The position numbers and the translations under genes were made by a program. A stretch of 64,000 nt of DNA from Bog-793 sp035625025 (lineage in GTDB: Bacteria; Actinomycetota; Acidimicrobiia; Acidimicrobiales; Bog-793): positions 1-64,000 of the forward strand of contig DASPQJ010000030.1 of NCBI GenBank assembly GCA_035625025.1, given 5' to 3'. Below are positions 44,279-52,637 of this stretch, piece after piece; position 1 is the first letter of the stretch, and each line of letters opens with the position of its first letter. Under the pieces are notes generated by a model. It was given only the letters and a program-made list of their open reading frames with translations, made no database searches and was not told the DNA's origin.

Positions 44279-45559
44279 ATGGCGAGCTGCTCCGAGGATT
44301 TCGCGTTCCGCGGGCTCATCCACCAGGTGAGCGACCCCGCGCTTTTCGACCGGCTCGACGCCGGTGGCGAGAGCGTCTACGTCGGCTTCGACCCGACGGA
44401 CGCCAGCTTGCAGATGGGCAACCTGTTGCAGCTTTGCAGCCTGCGCCGGTTACAGCTCGCCGGCCACCGGCCGATCGCCGTCGCCGGGAGCGGGACGGGG
44501 CTGATCGGCGACCCGGGGGGTCGGGCCGAGGAGCGCCCGCTCATCGGCCGCGCCGAGCTCGAGGCCAACCTCGTCGGGATCCGTCCACAGCTCGAGCGGT
44601 TCCTCGATTTCTCGCTGCCGTCCGAGCACGCCGCCGTGATCGTCGACAACGGCGAGTGGCTCGGCGCGCTGGGGCTCATCGATTTCCTCCGCGAGATCGG
44701 CAAACACTTCACCGTCAACCAGATGGTGGCGAAAGAGGCGGTGCGGTCGCGCTTCGACCGGCCGGACCAGGGCATCTCGTACACGGAGTTCAGCTACGCG
44801 CTCCTCCAGGCCTACGACTTCCTCCACCTGTTCGACCAGTACGGCTGTCGGGTCCAGATGGGCGGAAGCGACCAGTGGGGGAACATCACGATGGGCGTCG
44901 AACTCATTCGCAAGCTGCGTGGCGAGACGGCCTACGCCCTCACCACGCCGCTCGTCACGAAAGCCGACGGGACGAAGTTCGGCAAGACGGAGTCGGGCGC
45001 GCTCTACCTCGACGCCCACAAGACGAGCCCGTACGCCCTTTACCAGTACTTTTTCCGTGTCGAGGACAGCATCGTCGGTACCTATCTGCGGTATTTCACG
45101 TTCCTCGACCACGAGGCGATCCTCGCCCTCGACGAGGCGACGACGGAGAGGCCCGAGGCGCGCGACGCCCAGCGGAGCCTCGCGCACGCGGTATGCACGC
45201 TCGTGCACGGCGAGGCCGAGACCGCCCGGGCGGAACGCGCCGCCCTGGCGCTGTACTCGGAGGACGTCGCGGCTCTCGACGAACAGACCCTTCTGGAGGT
45301 CTTCGCCGACGCGCCCGCTTTGGCGGTGTCGGCCGCCCTCCTCGAAGGCGGCGGCGTCGACTTGGTCGACGTCTTCGTGGCCTCGGGCCTTGTCGGCTCG
45401 AAAAGCGCGGCGCGCGCGGCGATCGCCCAGGGTGGCGCCTACGTGAACAACCGCCGTGTCGCACCCGAGGGGCGGCTCACCCCCTCCGACCTCATCGCCG
45501 GCCGTTACGCCGTGCTGCGCCGCGGACGCCGCGAAAACTGCCTTCTGCGCTTCGGCTGA
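44279..45559 (+). CDS. tyrS: Tyrosyl-tRNA synthetase with altered HIGH motif
   Basis: Class I synthetase of 426 residues. The tyrosine site YTEFSYALLQAYDF and GGSDQWGNI, the KMSKS-equivalent KFGKT (233-237) and a C-terminal S4 domain (SKSAARAAIAQGGAYVNN) are clear. The HIGH motif, usually FDPTxxSLHxGHL, reads FDPTDASLQMGNL, so both histidines are replaced by Gln45 and Asn48. The rest is intact, so it is probably functional. The window cannot show whether another tyrS exists. Confidence 0.93.
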   Translation: MASCSEDFAFRGLIHQVSDPALFDRLDAGGESVYVGFDPTDASLQMGNLLQLCSLRRLQLAGHRPIAVAGSGTGLIGDPGGRAEERPLIGRAELEANLVGIRPQLERFLDFSLPSEHAAVIVDNGEWLGALGLIDFLREIGKHFTVNQMVAKEAVRSRFDRPDQGISYTEFSYALLQAYDFLHLFDQYGCRVQMGGSDQWGNITMGVELIRKLRGETAYALTTPLVTKADGTKFGKTESGALYLDAHKTSPYALYQYFFRVEDSIVGTYLRYFTFLDHEAILALDEATTERPEARDAQRSLAHAVCTLVHGEAETARAERAALALYSEDVAALDEQTLLEVFADAPALAVSAALLEGGGVDLVDVFVASGLVGSKSAARAAIAQGGAYVNNRRVAPEGRLTPSDLIAGRYAVLRRGRRENCLLRFG

Positions 45560-45566
45560 CCGCGGC

Positions 45567-47207
45567 TCAGGCCCCCCGCTCGAGCGCCTCCTCGGCGAGG
45601 GCGAGCGGCAGGCACCCTGTCGCGGCGATTGCATCGTGGAATGCCCGGAGGTCGCCGCGTCCGGCGGCGAGAAAGCGCGCCCGGATCCGCTCGATCTCGA
45701 GGCTCCCGGTGAGGTACGCCGCTGCCTGGGTCGGCCAGGCACAGTAGCGGCCAACCTCGGCCCGGGCGACGGGCTCGGGCAGCCCGGCGTTCGTCTCCAG
45801 GAAGGCGACGGCTTCGTCGACCCCGAGGTCGCCGATGTGCAGCCCGGCGTCGACGACGACGCGCGCGGCGCGGAAGATCCGCGCGTTGAGGTGTCCGAGC
45901 TCGGCGGCCGCGTCGGCGAAGTAACCCTCTTCACGCATCATGTGTTCGGCATAAAGAGCCCAGCCCTCCGAGAAGTACGCAGAGTGGATGAAATGGCGGA
46001 CCCGCCGTCTCGACGCCTTCATCCAGGTGAGGTGCCAGTGGTGGCCGGGGTACGCCTCGTGCACGGTGATCGTGGGGATGACGTGGAGGTTGTTGGCTTC
46101 AAGACGCCGAGCCTCGTCGGCCGGCGTCGTCCCGGCGGGAGGCCACGGGACGTGGAAATGCCCGACGCGACCGGGACGGAACGCTGGCGGGGGGGTATAG
46201 GAGGCCACGGCGATGATCGGGCGCAAAAAAGGCGGCGTCGGCTCGACTCGGCACTCCTCGCCCTCGGGCAAGCTGACGAGACGGTGCGAAACGAGAAAGT
46301 CGCGAGCTCGGGCCGCCTCGTCCGCGTAGCGGCGGCGCATCTCCTCGAAGGTGACCGGGCGGTCCTTGGTCAGCGCCGCGAAGACGGGTCGCCATGTCGC
46401 GGCGTGCGGGTCGATTTTGTGGGCAAGCCCGTCCATCTCGGCCTCGAGTTCCTCGAGCGCGCGCCGACCGCGGACGCGCAGTTCCCCCGCGCCGTACCCG
46501 AGGAGCTCCCGTTCGCGCAGCAACGACGTGTACCGCTCCTCCCCGATCGCGTAACCGCCCCGCGCCGCGGCGCCGAGTTCGGCAAGAAAGGCGCAATAGC
46601 ACCGGGTTGACTCGGCGGCGACGTCGGCCGCGTCGGCGACAGCCGCGCCGCTCGCCGGGTCAGCGAACTCCGCGGGCAGGATCTCGGTGAAATACGGGAT
46701 TGCCGCCTCGCACTGCGCGACGGCGCGACCGACGATGAGCGGGTTCGCCACCTCGGCGACGAGGTTCGCCCGTCCGGCCTCGAGGACGCCCGGCACGGCG
46801 CGCAGACGGTTCGCCGTGTAGGTCGCCAGCTCCCCTTCGGGAAATGATCTGTGGGTGACGAGGCTGAGCACTCCGTCGAAGCACGGTTCGAGATAGACGG
46901 ATGGGTCCCGTTGCCACCCCCGCCACGACTCTCGGAGCTGTCGTCCACGGATCTCGGCGATGAGCGCGGTTCGGTCGACCCTCTGGTCGGGCCGGAGCGA
47001 GGCCGCGTCGACGGCGCGCAGCCGTTCGAGCCAAGCCGCATTCTCAGACTCTCGTTGCGCGAAGGCCGTCGCCGAGAAGTCGCCGATCTCGCCGTGCGCG
47101 CCGTCGGCGCCGAGGGCCGTGGCCATCACGGGAGACACGGCGAACTCATGGGCGAGCCATTCGTCGAGCAGATCGTCAAAGTCGTCGCCGGGCCGGGTTT
47201 CTTTCAC
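45567..47207 (-). CDS. DUF885 family protein (putative metallopeptidase)
   Basis: Protein of 546 residues with the zinc-type motif HEAYPGHH at 383-390, diagnostic of DUF885. Further blocks are FSEGWALYAEHMM and a C-terminal RYCAWPTQAAAYLTG, which matches this family. Its peptidase activity is inferred from the HExxH-like motif. GTG 47207 gives the start at KETRPGDDFDDLLDEW; upstream sequence is the promoter shared with the flavin reductase gene. It ends eight bases from the convergent tyrS stop. Confidence 0.88.
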   Translation of the reverse strand: MKETRPGDDFDDLLDEWLAHEFAVSPVMATALGADGAHGEIGDFSATAFAQRESENAAWLERLRAVDAASLRPDQRVDRTALIAEIRGRQLRESWRGWQRDPSVYLEPCFDGVLSLVTHRSFPEGELATYTANRLRAVPGVLEAGRANLVAEVANPLIVGRAVAQCEAAIPYFTEILPAEFADPASGAAVADAADVAAESTRCYCAFLAELGAAARGGYAIGEERYTSLLRERELLGYGAGELRVRGRRALEELEAEMDGLAHKIDPHAATWRPVFAALTKDRPVTFEEMRRRYADEAARARDFLVSHRLVSLPEGEECRVEPTPPFLRPIIAVASYTPPPAFRPGRVGHFHVPWPPAGTTPADEARRLEANNLHVIPTITVHEAYPGHHWHLTWMKASRRRVRHFIHSAYFSEGWALYAEHMMREEGYFADAAAELGHLNARIFRAARVVVDAGLHIGDLGVDEAVAFLETNAGLPEPVARAEVGRYCAWPTQAAAYLTGSLEIERIRARFLAAGRGDLRAFHDAIAATGCLPLALAEEALERGA

Positions 47208-47276
47208 GGGGCGCGACCGTAGACGCTCAGTACGGAGCGCGCAGCTACCCGAGCCGGCGCGTATAGGGTCCTCGTC

Positions 47277-47831
47277 GTGGCGGACACGCCGAAGCTCGTC
47301 GGGCCGTTTCCCGCCGGCGTCGACCCTGAGGAGTACGACCGCATCCGTCGGCGGGTGCTCTGGCGGATGCCGACGGGCCTGTACCTCGTCGGCTCGTTGG
47401 CCGGCGGCGAGCGCAACCTGATGACGGCGAATCTCGTCACCCAGCTGTGCGCCGTCCCGAAACTCGTCGGCGTCGTCGTCGAGGTGACGGCGCGCACCCA
47501 CGTGCTCATCGAGGCGGGAGGGTCGTTTGCCGTCTCGCTGCTCGCCCGAGAAGACCGCGCCCTCGTCCGCAAGTTCGTCAAGCCGGCGCGCGATGACCGC
47601 GCCGGACGCACGCTCAACGGGGTCGTCTACTTTGATGCCCCCGTGACCGGGGTGCCGGTCCTCGCCCAGGCGGTTGCTTTCGTCGACTGCCGTCTCGAGC
47701 GGACCGTCGCGTTCGGCTCGCACTCGCTCTTCGTCGGCGAGGTCGTCGACGCCGCCTTCGGGCCGGCCGCCTCGGCGGGCGAGGCCGCGGTTCTGCGCCT
47801 CGAGGACACCCGCATGAGCTACGGCGGTTGA
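47277..47831 (+). CDS. Flavin reductase-like FMN-binding protein
   Basis: Protein of 184 residues with the split-barrel flavin reductase fold: MPTGLYLVGSLAGGERNLMTANLV, then AGGSFAVSLLARED and FVGEVVDAAFG at the end. It probably binds FMN and reduces flavin with NAD(P)H for an unknown monooxygenase, or stores redox. GTG start without ribosome site. The stop overlaps the TTG start of the RNase D gene by four bases. Confidence 0.85.
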   Translation: MADTPKLVGPFPAGVDPEEYDRIRRRVLWRMPTGLYLVGSLAGGERNLMTANLVTQLCAVPKLVGVVVEVTARTHVLIEAGGSFAVSLLAREDRALVRKFVKPARDDRAGRTLNGVVYFDAPVTGVPVLAQAVAFVDCRLERTVAFGSHSLFVGEVVDAAFGPAASAGEAAVLRLEDTRMSYGG

Positions 47832-49099
47832 ACGGGTTGCCACCCTCGCCGCGCGCCCATCCGCGTCCTTGCTGGCCGGAACCCGTCGAGCTGCGTCACG
47901 TCGCCGACGCGGCGGCGTTGCGCGCCCTCGTCGACGAGCTCGACCGGGCGGAGGAGTACGCAGTCGACACCGAGTTCCATCGCGAGCGGACGTACTTCGC
48001 CCGGCTCGCCCTTCTGCAGGTCGCCTGGCCCGGCGGAGTCGCGCTCGTCGACCCCCTCGCCGTCGACGTCGCGCCCTTTGGCGCGGTTCTCGCCAGCCCG
48101 CGGCTCGCCGTCGTCCACGCCGCCGACCAGGACCTCGAAGTCCTGGCGCGGGCGTGCGGCGCGACGCCGTCGCGACTTTTCGACACCCAACTCGCCGCGG
48201 GGTTCCTCGGCATGTCGACGCCGTCGCTCGCCGACCTGGTCGAGCGCCTGTTGCGCTTGCGCCTGGAAAAGGGCGACCAGCTCACCGACTGGACGCGACG
48301 TCCCCTGAGCGACGAGCAGTGCCAGTACGCGGCGCACGATGTCGCCCACCTCCTTGAGCTGCACCGCGTCTTAGCCGACCGGCTCCAGGCGAGCGGCCGG
48401 CTCGCCTGGGCCGAGGAGGAGTGCGCCGCCCTCCTTCAGCGGGCACGCCTTCTGCCCGTCCCGGAAGAGGCCTGGTGGAAGCTGCGCCAGGCGCGCCAGC
48501 TGCGCGGCGTCAAGCGGGGCGTCGCCCAGGCCGTCGCGGCCTGGCGGGAACGGCGCGCCCAGGCGCTCGACCGACCCGTCCGGTTCATCCTCTCGGACCT
48601 GGCGTTGGCGGCGATCGCCCACCGGCCCCCGAAGAGCCGGGCCGACCTCGAGCACGTCCGAAACCTCGATCTGCGCGGCCTCGGCGAACAGGTCGTGGCG
48701 GAGCTGCTCGCGGCCGTCGACGCGGGAGCGAGGCTTCCCGCCGCGGCGATCCGTCTGCCGCCGGGTCCCGAGGGGAACTCCGTCGGCAAGCCAGCCGTGG
48801 CACTGGCGCTCGCCTTCGCCGGGGAGCTCGCCCGCCGGCTCGACATCGACCCGGCGCTCCTCGCGACGCGTGCCGACGTCGTCGGCTTCCTCCAGCAACC
48901 CCCCGAGGGTCGGCTCACGGCTTCCTGGCGCCACGAGATCGTCGGCGAGCCGCTCGCCCGCCTCGTCACGGGGCAGGCTGCGCTCGTGCTCGAAGACGGG
49001 GCGCTCGTCCTCGAGGAACGCTCCCACCGCCTTCTTCAGGAGCCGGTTGCGACCCCGGCGCCGGACGGGGTCACAACCGTGCGCCGGAGCGAGGTGTGA
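47828..49099 (+). CDS. rnd: Ribonuclease D
   Basis: 3'-5' exoribonuclease of 423 residues, maturing tRNAs and other stable RNAs. The DEDDy residues are Asp47 and Glu49 (VDTEFH), Asp102 (AADQDLEVL), Tyr167 and Asp171 (YAAHDVAHLL). An HRDC domain follows (about residues 230-300), and a second helical repeat may extend it. The start is TTG at 47828 in a TTGA overlap. The 3' end overlaps the end of a broken acetyltransferase gene on the other strand. Confidence 0.93.
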   Translation: MNGLPPSPRAHPRPCWPEPVELRHVADAAALRALVDELDRAEEYAVDTEFHRERTYFARLALLQVAWPGGVALVDPLAVDVAPFGAVLASPRLAVVHAADQDLEVLARACGATPSRLFDTQLAAGFLGMSTPSLADLVERLLRLRLEKGDQLTDWTRRPLSDEQCQYAAHDVAHLLELHRVLADRLQASGRLAWAEEECAALLQRARLLPVPEEAWWKLRQARQLRGVKRGVAQAVAAWRERRAQALDRPVRFILSDLALAAIAHRPPKSRADLEHVRNLDLRGLGEQVVAELLAAVDAGARLPAAAIRLPPGPEGNSVGKPAVALALAFAGELARRLDIDPALLATRADVVGFLQQPPEGRLTASWRHEIVGEPLARLVTGQAALVLEDGALVLEERSHRLLQEPVATPAPDGVTTVRRSEV

Positions 49100-49840
49100 A
49101 GCTGGTCGCCGATCCGGCGAAAGCCGACCCGGGCGTAGCTGCGGGCGGCCGCCTCATCGCCGGGGGTGGGGGAGACGAGGTCGGAGCCGGCCGCGCCGGC
49201 CGACCGGGCGAGGGACACGGTGAGAGCCAAGGTGAGCTTGCGGCCGCGGAAGGCCTCGTCGACGGCGATGCCGGAGATCTCACCGAAACCGCCCCGCCGC
49301 CGGAGTATGTTCCGGCGCCGACGAAGCGACCCGTGGCAGCCTCGATGGTCGTCGCGACGAAACCGCCGACGGCGACGATCCGGGAGAGCGCGGCTCCGTC
49401 CGGCACGGCCGGATCGGCCTGACCGAACGCGGCGTGGGGCACCCGGGTCGGGCGACGAGTTCGTCGGGCGTCGCCGGCGGACGGATCGTGAAAGCGGCGT
49501 CGAGCCCGTCGGTGGCAGGGCGTCGGGGCTGGCCGCCAGGAGCGCGAGCACCACTTCCGCGAGGAAACTCGCTCTCGAGCGCGCTCCTTTTCGAGCGGGC
49601 CGAGCGCGGGGAAATACTCGGCGCGGACGACGCGATTCCGTCGAGGGAAGGCCGCGACGACCGTCGCCACAGCGTCGCCCGACGGCGACGCTCCGTCGTC
49701 GGGATCGCTTAGATGAGGCAAGGATCGGCGTCGCGCTCTGTGAAGGTGGCGAGGAACGGACCGACGCGTTCGACGGTGCGCATCTCGGCCGCAGTCGCCC
49801 GCACGCAGCCGGCGAGGCGCGCGAACCCGTCGTGGTCCAC
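49036..49840 (-). pseudogene. GNAT N-acetyltransferase gene broken by five frame changes
   Basis: Pieces of one GNAT protein occur in order on the minus strand in shifting frames: FARLAGCVRATAAEMRTVER (frame C), AVATVVAAFPRRN and RAEYFPALGPL (A), FLAEVVLALLAASPDALPP (B), FTIRPPATPDELVA (C), IVAVGGFVATTIEAATGRFV (A), then GEISGIAVDEAFRGRKLT and YARVGFRRIGDQLHTSL (B). Frame changes are near 49709 (with an in-frame TAA), 49567, 49507, 49440 and 49295. All have the same sign, each equal to one missing base. The C-terminal motifs (acetyl-CoA loop, Y..GF) fit a GNAT fold. Real decay and consensus errors are both possible. Confidence 0.75.
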
Positions 49841-49865
49841 CGGCTCGCCTGGGGGTGCCGGTCGG

Positions 49866-50120
49866 TTACGTGGGCCCGTCGCCGGCGTCAGCTCGGCTCG
49901 TCGGAGACGGCCGCAAGTCGATCGTCAGGGTGAGGATTCCGTCGGCGAGGGCGGCCTCGGCGTCGCCGAGCATCGCAAAGTCCATGTAGTCGAGCTCCAT
50001 CTGCTCGAGGAGGCGGCGACGTTCGGGGCCTTCGACGGGCGGCATCCCGCGCCGTCGGACCGCGGCGGCGCGCTCGCGAAAACGGACCACCATCGCCCCG
50101 GGATCGAAGGTCTCGGGCAC
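49866..50120 (-). CDS. Small conserved hypothetical protein
   Basis: Protein of 84 residues starting with GTG: an amphipathic, charged N-terminal half (VVRFRERAAAVRRRG, then GPERRRLLEQMELDYMDFAML) and a beta-like ILTLTIDLRP end. I have no name for it. It lies just upstream of the broken acetyltransferase in the same orientation. Codon use is gene-like. Confidence 0.65.
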   Translation of the reverse strand: MPETFDPGAMVVRFRERAAAVRRRGMPPVEGPERRRLLEQMELDYMDFAMLGDAEAALADGILTLTIDLRPSPTSRADAGDGPT

Positions 50121-50293
50121 GTTGCCAGGCTACCGGGGCGCGCCGCCCGTCGGCTTGGCGGATCCGGCCAGGACTCGGGCGGTATGCTGCACTGCGCAGC
50201 AGGGTCCTGGGGCGGGCTCCGACGTGGTGCCGCTGCAGGGCGTCCCCGGGCAGCCGTGGTCGACGCGACCTCCTGCAAGCTAGGGAGCGGCTC

Positions 50294-50464
50294 GTGAAAA
50301 AGGGACGGCATCGGCGCTTCGAAGAGGCGCGCAGTCTGAAGCGTGCGGTCGAGGTCGTCGTGGAACCCTGCCCCGAGTGTGGCGCGCGTCCTGAAGAGGA
50401 CCACGCCAGCTGGTGCCTTTACGAGTCCGAGGAACTCGAGGAAGACGTCGAGGACCTGACCTAG
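50294..50464 (+). CDS. Small zinc-knuckle-like protein (56 residues)
   Basis: GTG-initiated frame MKKGRHRRFEEA...EPCPECGARPEEDHASWCLYES, ending in an acidic EELEEDVEDLT tail. CPEC plus a later Cys resembles a partial zinc knuckle with a basic head and an acidic tail. GGGAG lies seven bases before the start. Its stop overlaps the convergent gene by four bases. Function unknown. Confidence 0.7.
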   Translation: MKKGRHRRFEEARSLKRAVEVVVEPCPECGARPEEDHASWCLYESEELEEDVEDLT

Positions 50465-51195
50465 CCGCTCGATCGCCGGACGACGGGATGCGGCAGGGGC
50501 GCCGATCTCCCGCCGCGCTCGTCGAGGTAGCTGGCGATCACCTTGTACACGGCCGGTCCGACGAGCGAGCTGAGCTCGTCGGCGAGGCTCAGGTAGACAG
50601 GCTGGGCCGAGACGAAGGCCTCGGGTGCCTCGGTGCACCACCAGTGGAACTCGTCGCCGGCCGGTCCCCAGTGGCGTCGTTCCCACTGTGTGACCGTGGA
50701 GGTGACGTGGCCGGTCTCGTCGGTCGCGTCCTCACGGCGCACGGGGAGCTGCCAGCAGACGTCGGGCTTGTAAAGACGCGGGGGCACGCCCGCCTCGAGG
50801 GCAGCCCGGTGGAGGGCGCAGCCGGGGCCCCCGGGGAAGCCGGGCCGGTTGAGGAAGATGCAGGCCCCGTCGACGAGCCGCGTCGTGAGGTCCTCGCCCT
50901 GGCGCTTCACGATCCCGACGCGTCGCGCCCTTGTCATGTGCTGGAACTGGCTCGGGCTCAACCGCGCCGCGGCAGCCTCGACCCGCCGGACGTCTTTTTT
51001 GTCCGAGAGGTGGGCGCCGTAACTGCAGCAGCCCTCGGCGAGCTCGGCCGCCGGCCCGGTGAGGACCCCTTGGCAGCCCGCGTTGTAGATGCACTTCCAC
51101 GCGCTCGCCAGGAACGTGACGTCGAAAACCCACGTGCGGTCCTCTTCAGGATCGCCAAAGCTCACCCATTCGTGGGCGTCGTCGGGGACGGGCAC
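50461..51195 (-). CDS. Cysteine-cluster protein of unknown function (YkgJ-like resemblance)
   Basis: Protein of 244 residues with CIYNAGCQGV, EGCCSYGAHLSDKKD, GACIFLNRPGF, GCALHRAAL and DVCWQLP. The spaced cysteines resemble metal-chelating cysteine-cluster proteins such as YkgJ; this is a pattern match only. The GTG start overlaps the end of the radical SAM gene by 34 bases, so the two are probably co-expressed. It also converges on the small zinc-knuckle gene. Confidence 0.75.
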   Translation of the reverse strand: MPVPDDAHEWVSFGDPEEDRTWVFDVTFLASAWKCIYNAGCQGVLTGPAAELAEGCCSYGAHLSDKKDVRRVEAAAARLSPSQFQHMTRARRVGIVKRQGEDLTTRLVDGACIFLNRPGFPGGPGCALHRAALEAGVPPRLYKPDVCWQLPVRREDATDETGHVTSTVTQWERRHWGPAGDEFHWWCTEAPEAFVSAQPVYLSLADELSSLVGPAVYKVIASYLDERGGRSAPLPHPVVRRSSG

Positions 51196-52637
51196 GAATC
51201 GAACGCTACCGGCGCCGACCCGGGGCCGGCGAGCTGATCACGTGTCGGCTCGGCGCAGCAGAACCACGGTTCGCTAAGACGCGGCCGGGCTCCGGCGGGG
51301 CCGCGCGGGACGACGGGCTTCGGCGGTCCGGGGTCCCGCCGGCCGAGGCGGTCGAACACGATCTCGCGTACTGCGGCGTAGGTCGTCTCGACCGGCTCCG
51401 CCGTTGTGGCGGCGGTCTCGCAGCGTCCGGCGAGCGCCGTTTGCAGTTCGTCGAGGATCGGGTCGTCGGCCGACCAGCGGTAACCGAGGGAGCGGACGTC
51501 GAGCTCGCCGAGGCAGCGGGTGAGCACGGCGTCGTCTGAGTCCAGAACGAGGGAACCCGGCGGGATGAGGAGGCGGATGGAGTACTGGACCGGATCGACG
51601 TTCGCCACGAGGTCGTGCGCCGCGACGAAATCGACGATGTCGACCACGTCCTGGCGGTTCGTCCAAGGCGTGAACGGGAGGAACGACGGTCGGATCTCCA
51701 CGCCGCAGCGGCGCAACTCGACGACGGCGCGGCTGGCGTCCGCCGCGCTGTGGCCCTTTTGCAGGCGACGCAGCACGGCGTCGTTCGTCGATTCGAAGGC
51801 CGAGACGACGAATAGAAGGCCGAGCCTCGCGAGTTCGGCGACGACGTCGCGGTGGCGCAGGAGATGCGAGACCTTGATCGTCGCGTCGAAGGTGATCTCG
51901 CGGTGCGCGGCGTGCATCTCGCGCACGACGGCGAGGGCGTGGGTGGGACGGTTGAGGAAGTCGGGGTCGGCGAAGCGCACGTGCCCGGCGCCGGCGGCGA
52001 CGAGCGCGTCGATGTCGGCGAGGACTGCGTCGGTCGCGACGAGGCGTGATCGCCCGCCGTAGACGACGGGAACCGGGCAGTGCCGGCAGCGGTGGTTGCA
52101 ACCCTCGCTGGCTTCGACGGTCCCGACGAGGCTCTCCCCGTCGGCGGTGAGGAGACGCGCGTAGGCCTCGAGACCCGGTAGGTCGGCGCGACGCGGGAGC
52201 ACGCCCGCCGAGCCCTTGGCGTCCCGCGCCCGGCCGAGGGCGACGACCGGCGCTGTCTCAGCGTCGGCCGGAGCTTCTCCGTCGAGCCAGTCGGCGAGCG
52301 AGGCCCCGACGTCGCCGGCCACCGCGAGGTCGCCTTGTCGCAGTGCCCCGGCCGCCGCCGCCACGGGCGCGTACAGGCCGTAGAGCGCGACCGGCGCCTC
52401 GGGGCGTGTCTCGTGCAGCCGGTCGACCGCCGCCAGCGCGAGACGCAGGGCGGTGTGCATCGGGACGGAGAGGGCGACGGCCTGGGCCCAGGCGACATCG
52501 GCGGCCGGCCACGGTTCGACGGACAGGTCCGCGCTGCGGACCTCATGGCCGGCGGCGCAAAGCTCGGCCGCGGGCCAGGCCAGCCCGAGCGGTTGCGCGC
52601 CGAGCTCGTAGGACGACAGGAGCAGGACCCGGCTCAC
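51162..52637 (-). CDS. CCAEP-tail radical SAM protein (B12-binding type)
   Basis: Radical SAM enzyme of 491 residues. The N-terminal part (VLLLSSYELGAQPLGLAWPAAEL, AVALSVPMHTALRLA) looks like a cobalamin-binding Rossmann domain without an obvious cobalt-ligating DxHxxG. The cluster motif is CNHRCRHC (Cys180, 184, 187), then a barrel with VRFADPDFLNRP and SAFESTNDAVLRRLQKGH. Near the C-terminus is EPWFCCAEP (CCAEP at 460-464), the mark of the CUAEP/CCAEP-tail radical SAM family in which the first or second Cys can be selenocysteine. Both codons here are TGC. The GTG start overlaps the ATP-grasp stop (GTGA). Function unknown. Confidence 0.85.
   Translation of the reverse strand: MSRVLLLSSYELGAQPLGLAWPAAELCAAGHEVRSADLSVEPWPAADVAWAQAVALSVPMHTALRLALAAVDRLHETRPEAPVALYGLYAPVAAAAGALRQGDLAVAGDVGASLADWLDGEAPADAETAPVVALGRARDAKGSAGVLPRRADLPGLEAYARLLTADGESLVGTVEASEGCNHRCRHCPVPVVYGGRSRLVATDAVLADIDALVAAGAGHVRFADPDFLNRPTHALAVVREMHAAHREITFDATIKVSHLLRHRDVVAELARLGLLFVVSAFESTNDAVLRRLQKGHSAADASRAVVELRRCGVEIRPSFLPFTPWTNRQDVVDIVDFVAAHDLVANVDPVQYSIRLLIPPGSLVLDSDDAVLTRCLGELDVRSLGYRWSADDPILDELQTALAGRCETAATTAEPVETTYAAVREIVFDRLGRRDPGPPKPVVPRGPAGARPRLSEPWFCCAEPTRDQLAGPGSAPVAFDSCPSPTTPTNG

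Noticed and set aside
49071..49721. A single 217-codon minus frame as an intact gene
   Set aside because: Only parts of it match the acetyltransferase; the other conserved blocks lie in the two other frames, so it is not a normal gene.
51240..51280. Possible selenocysteine in the CCAEP tail
   Set aside because: The codons are TGC TGC, not TGA, and I see no need for recoding; this is the cysteine form.
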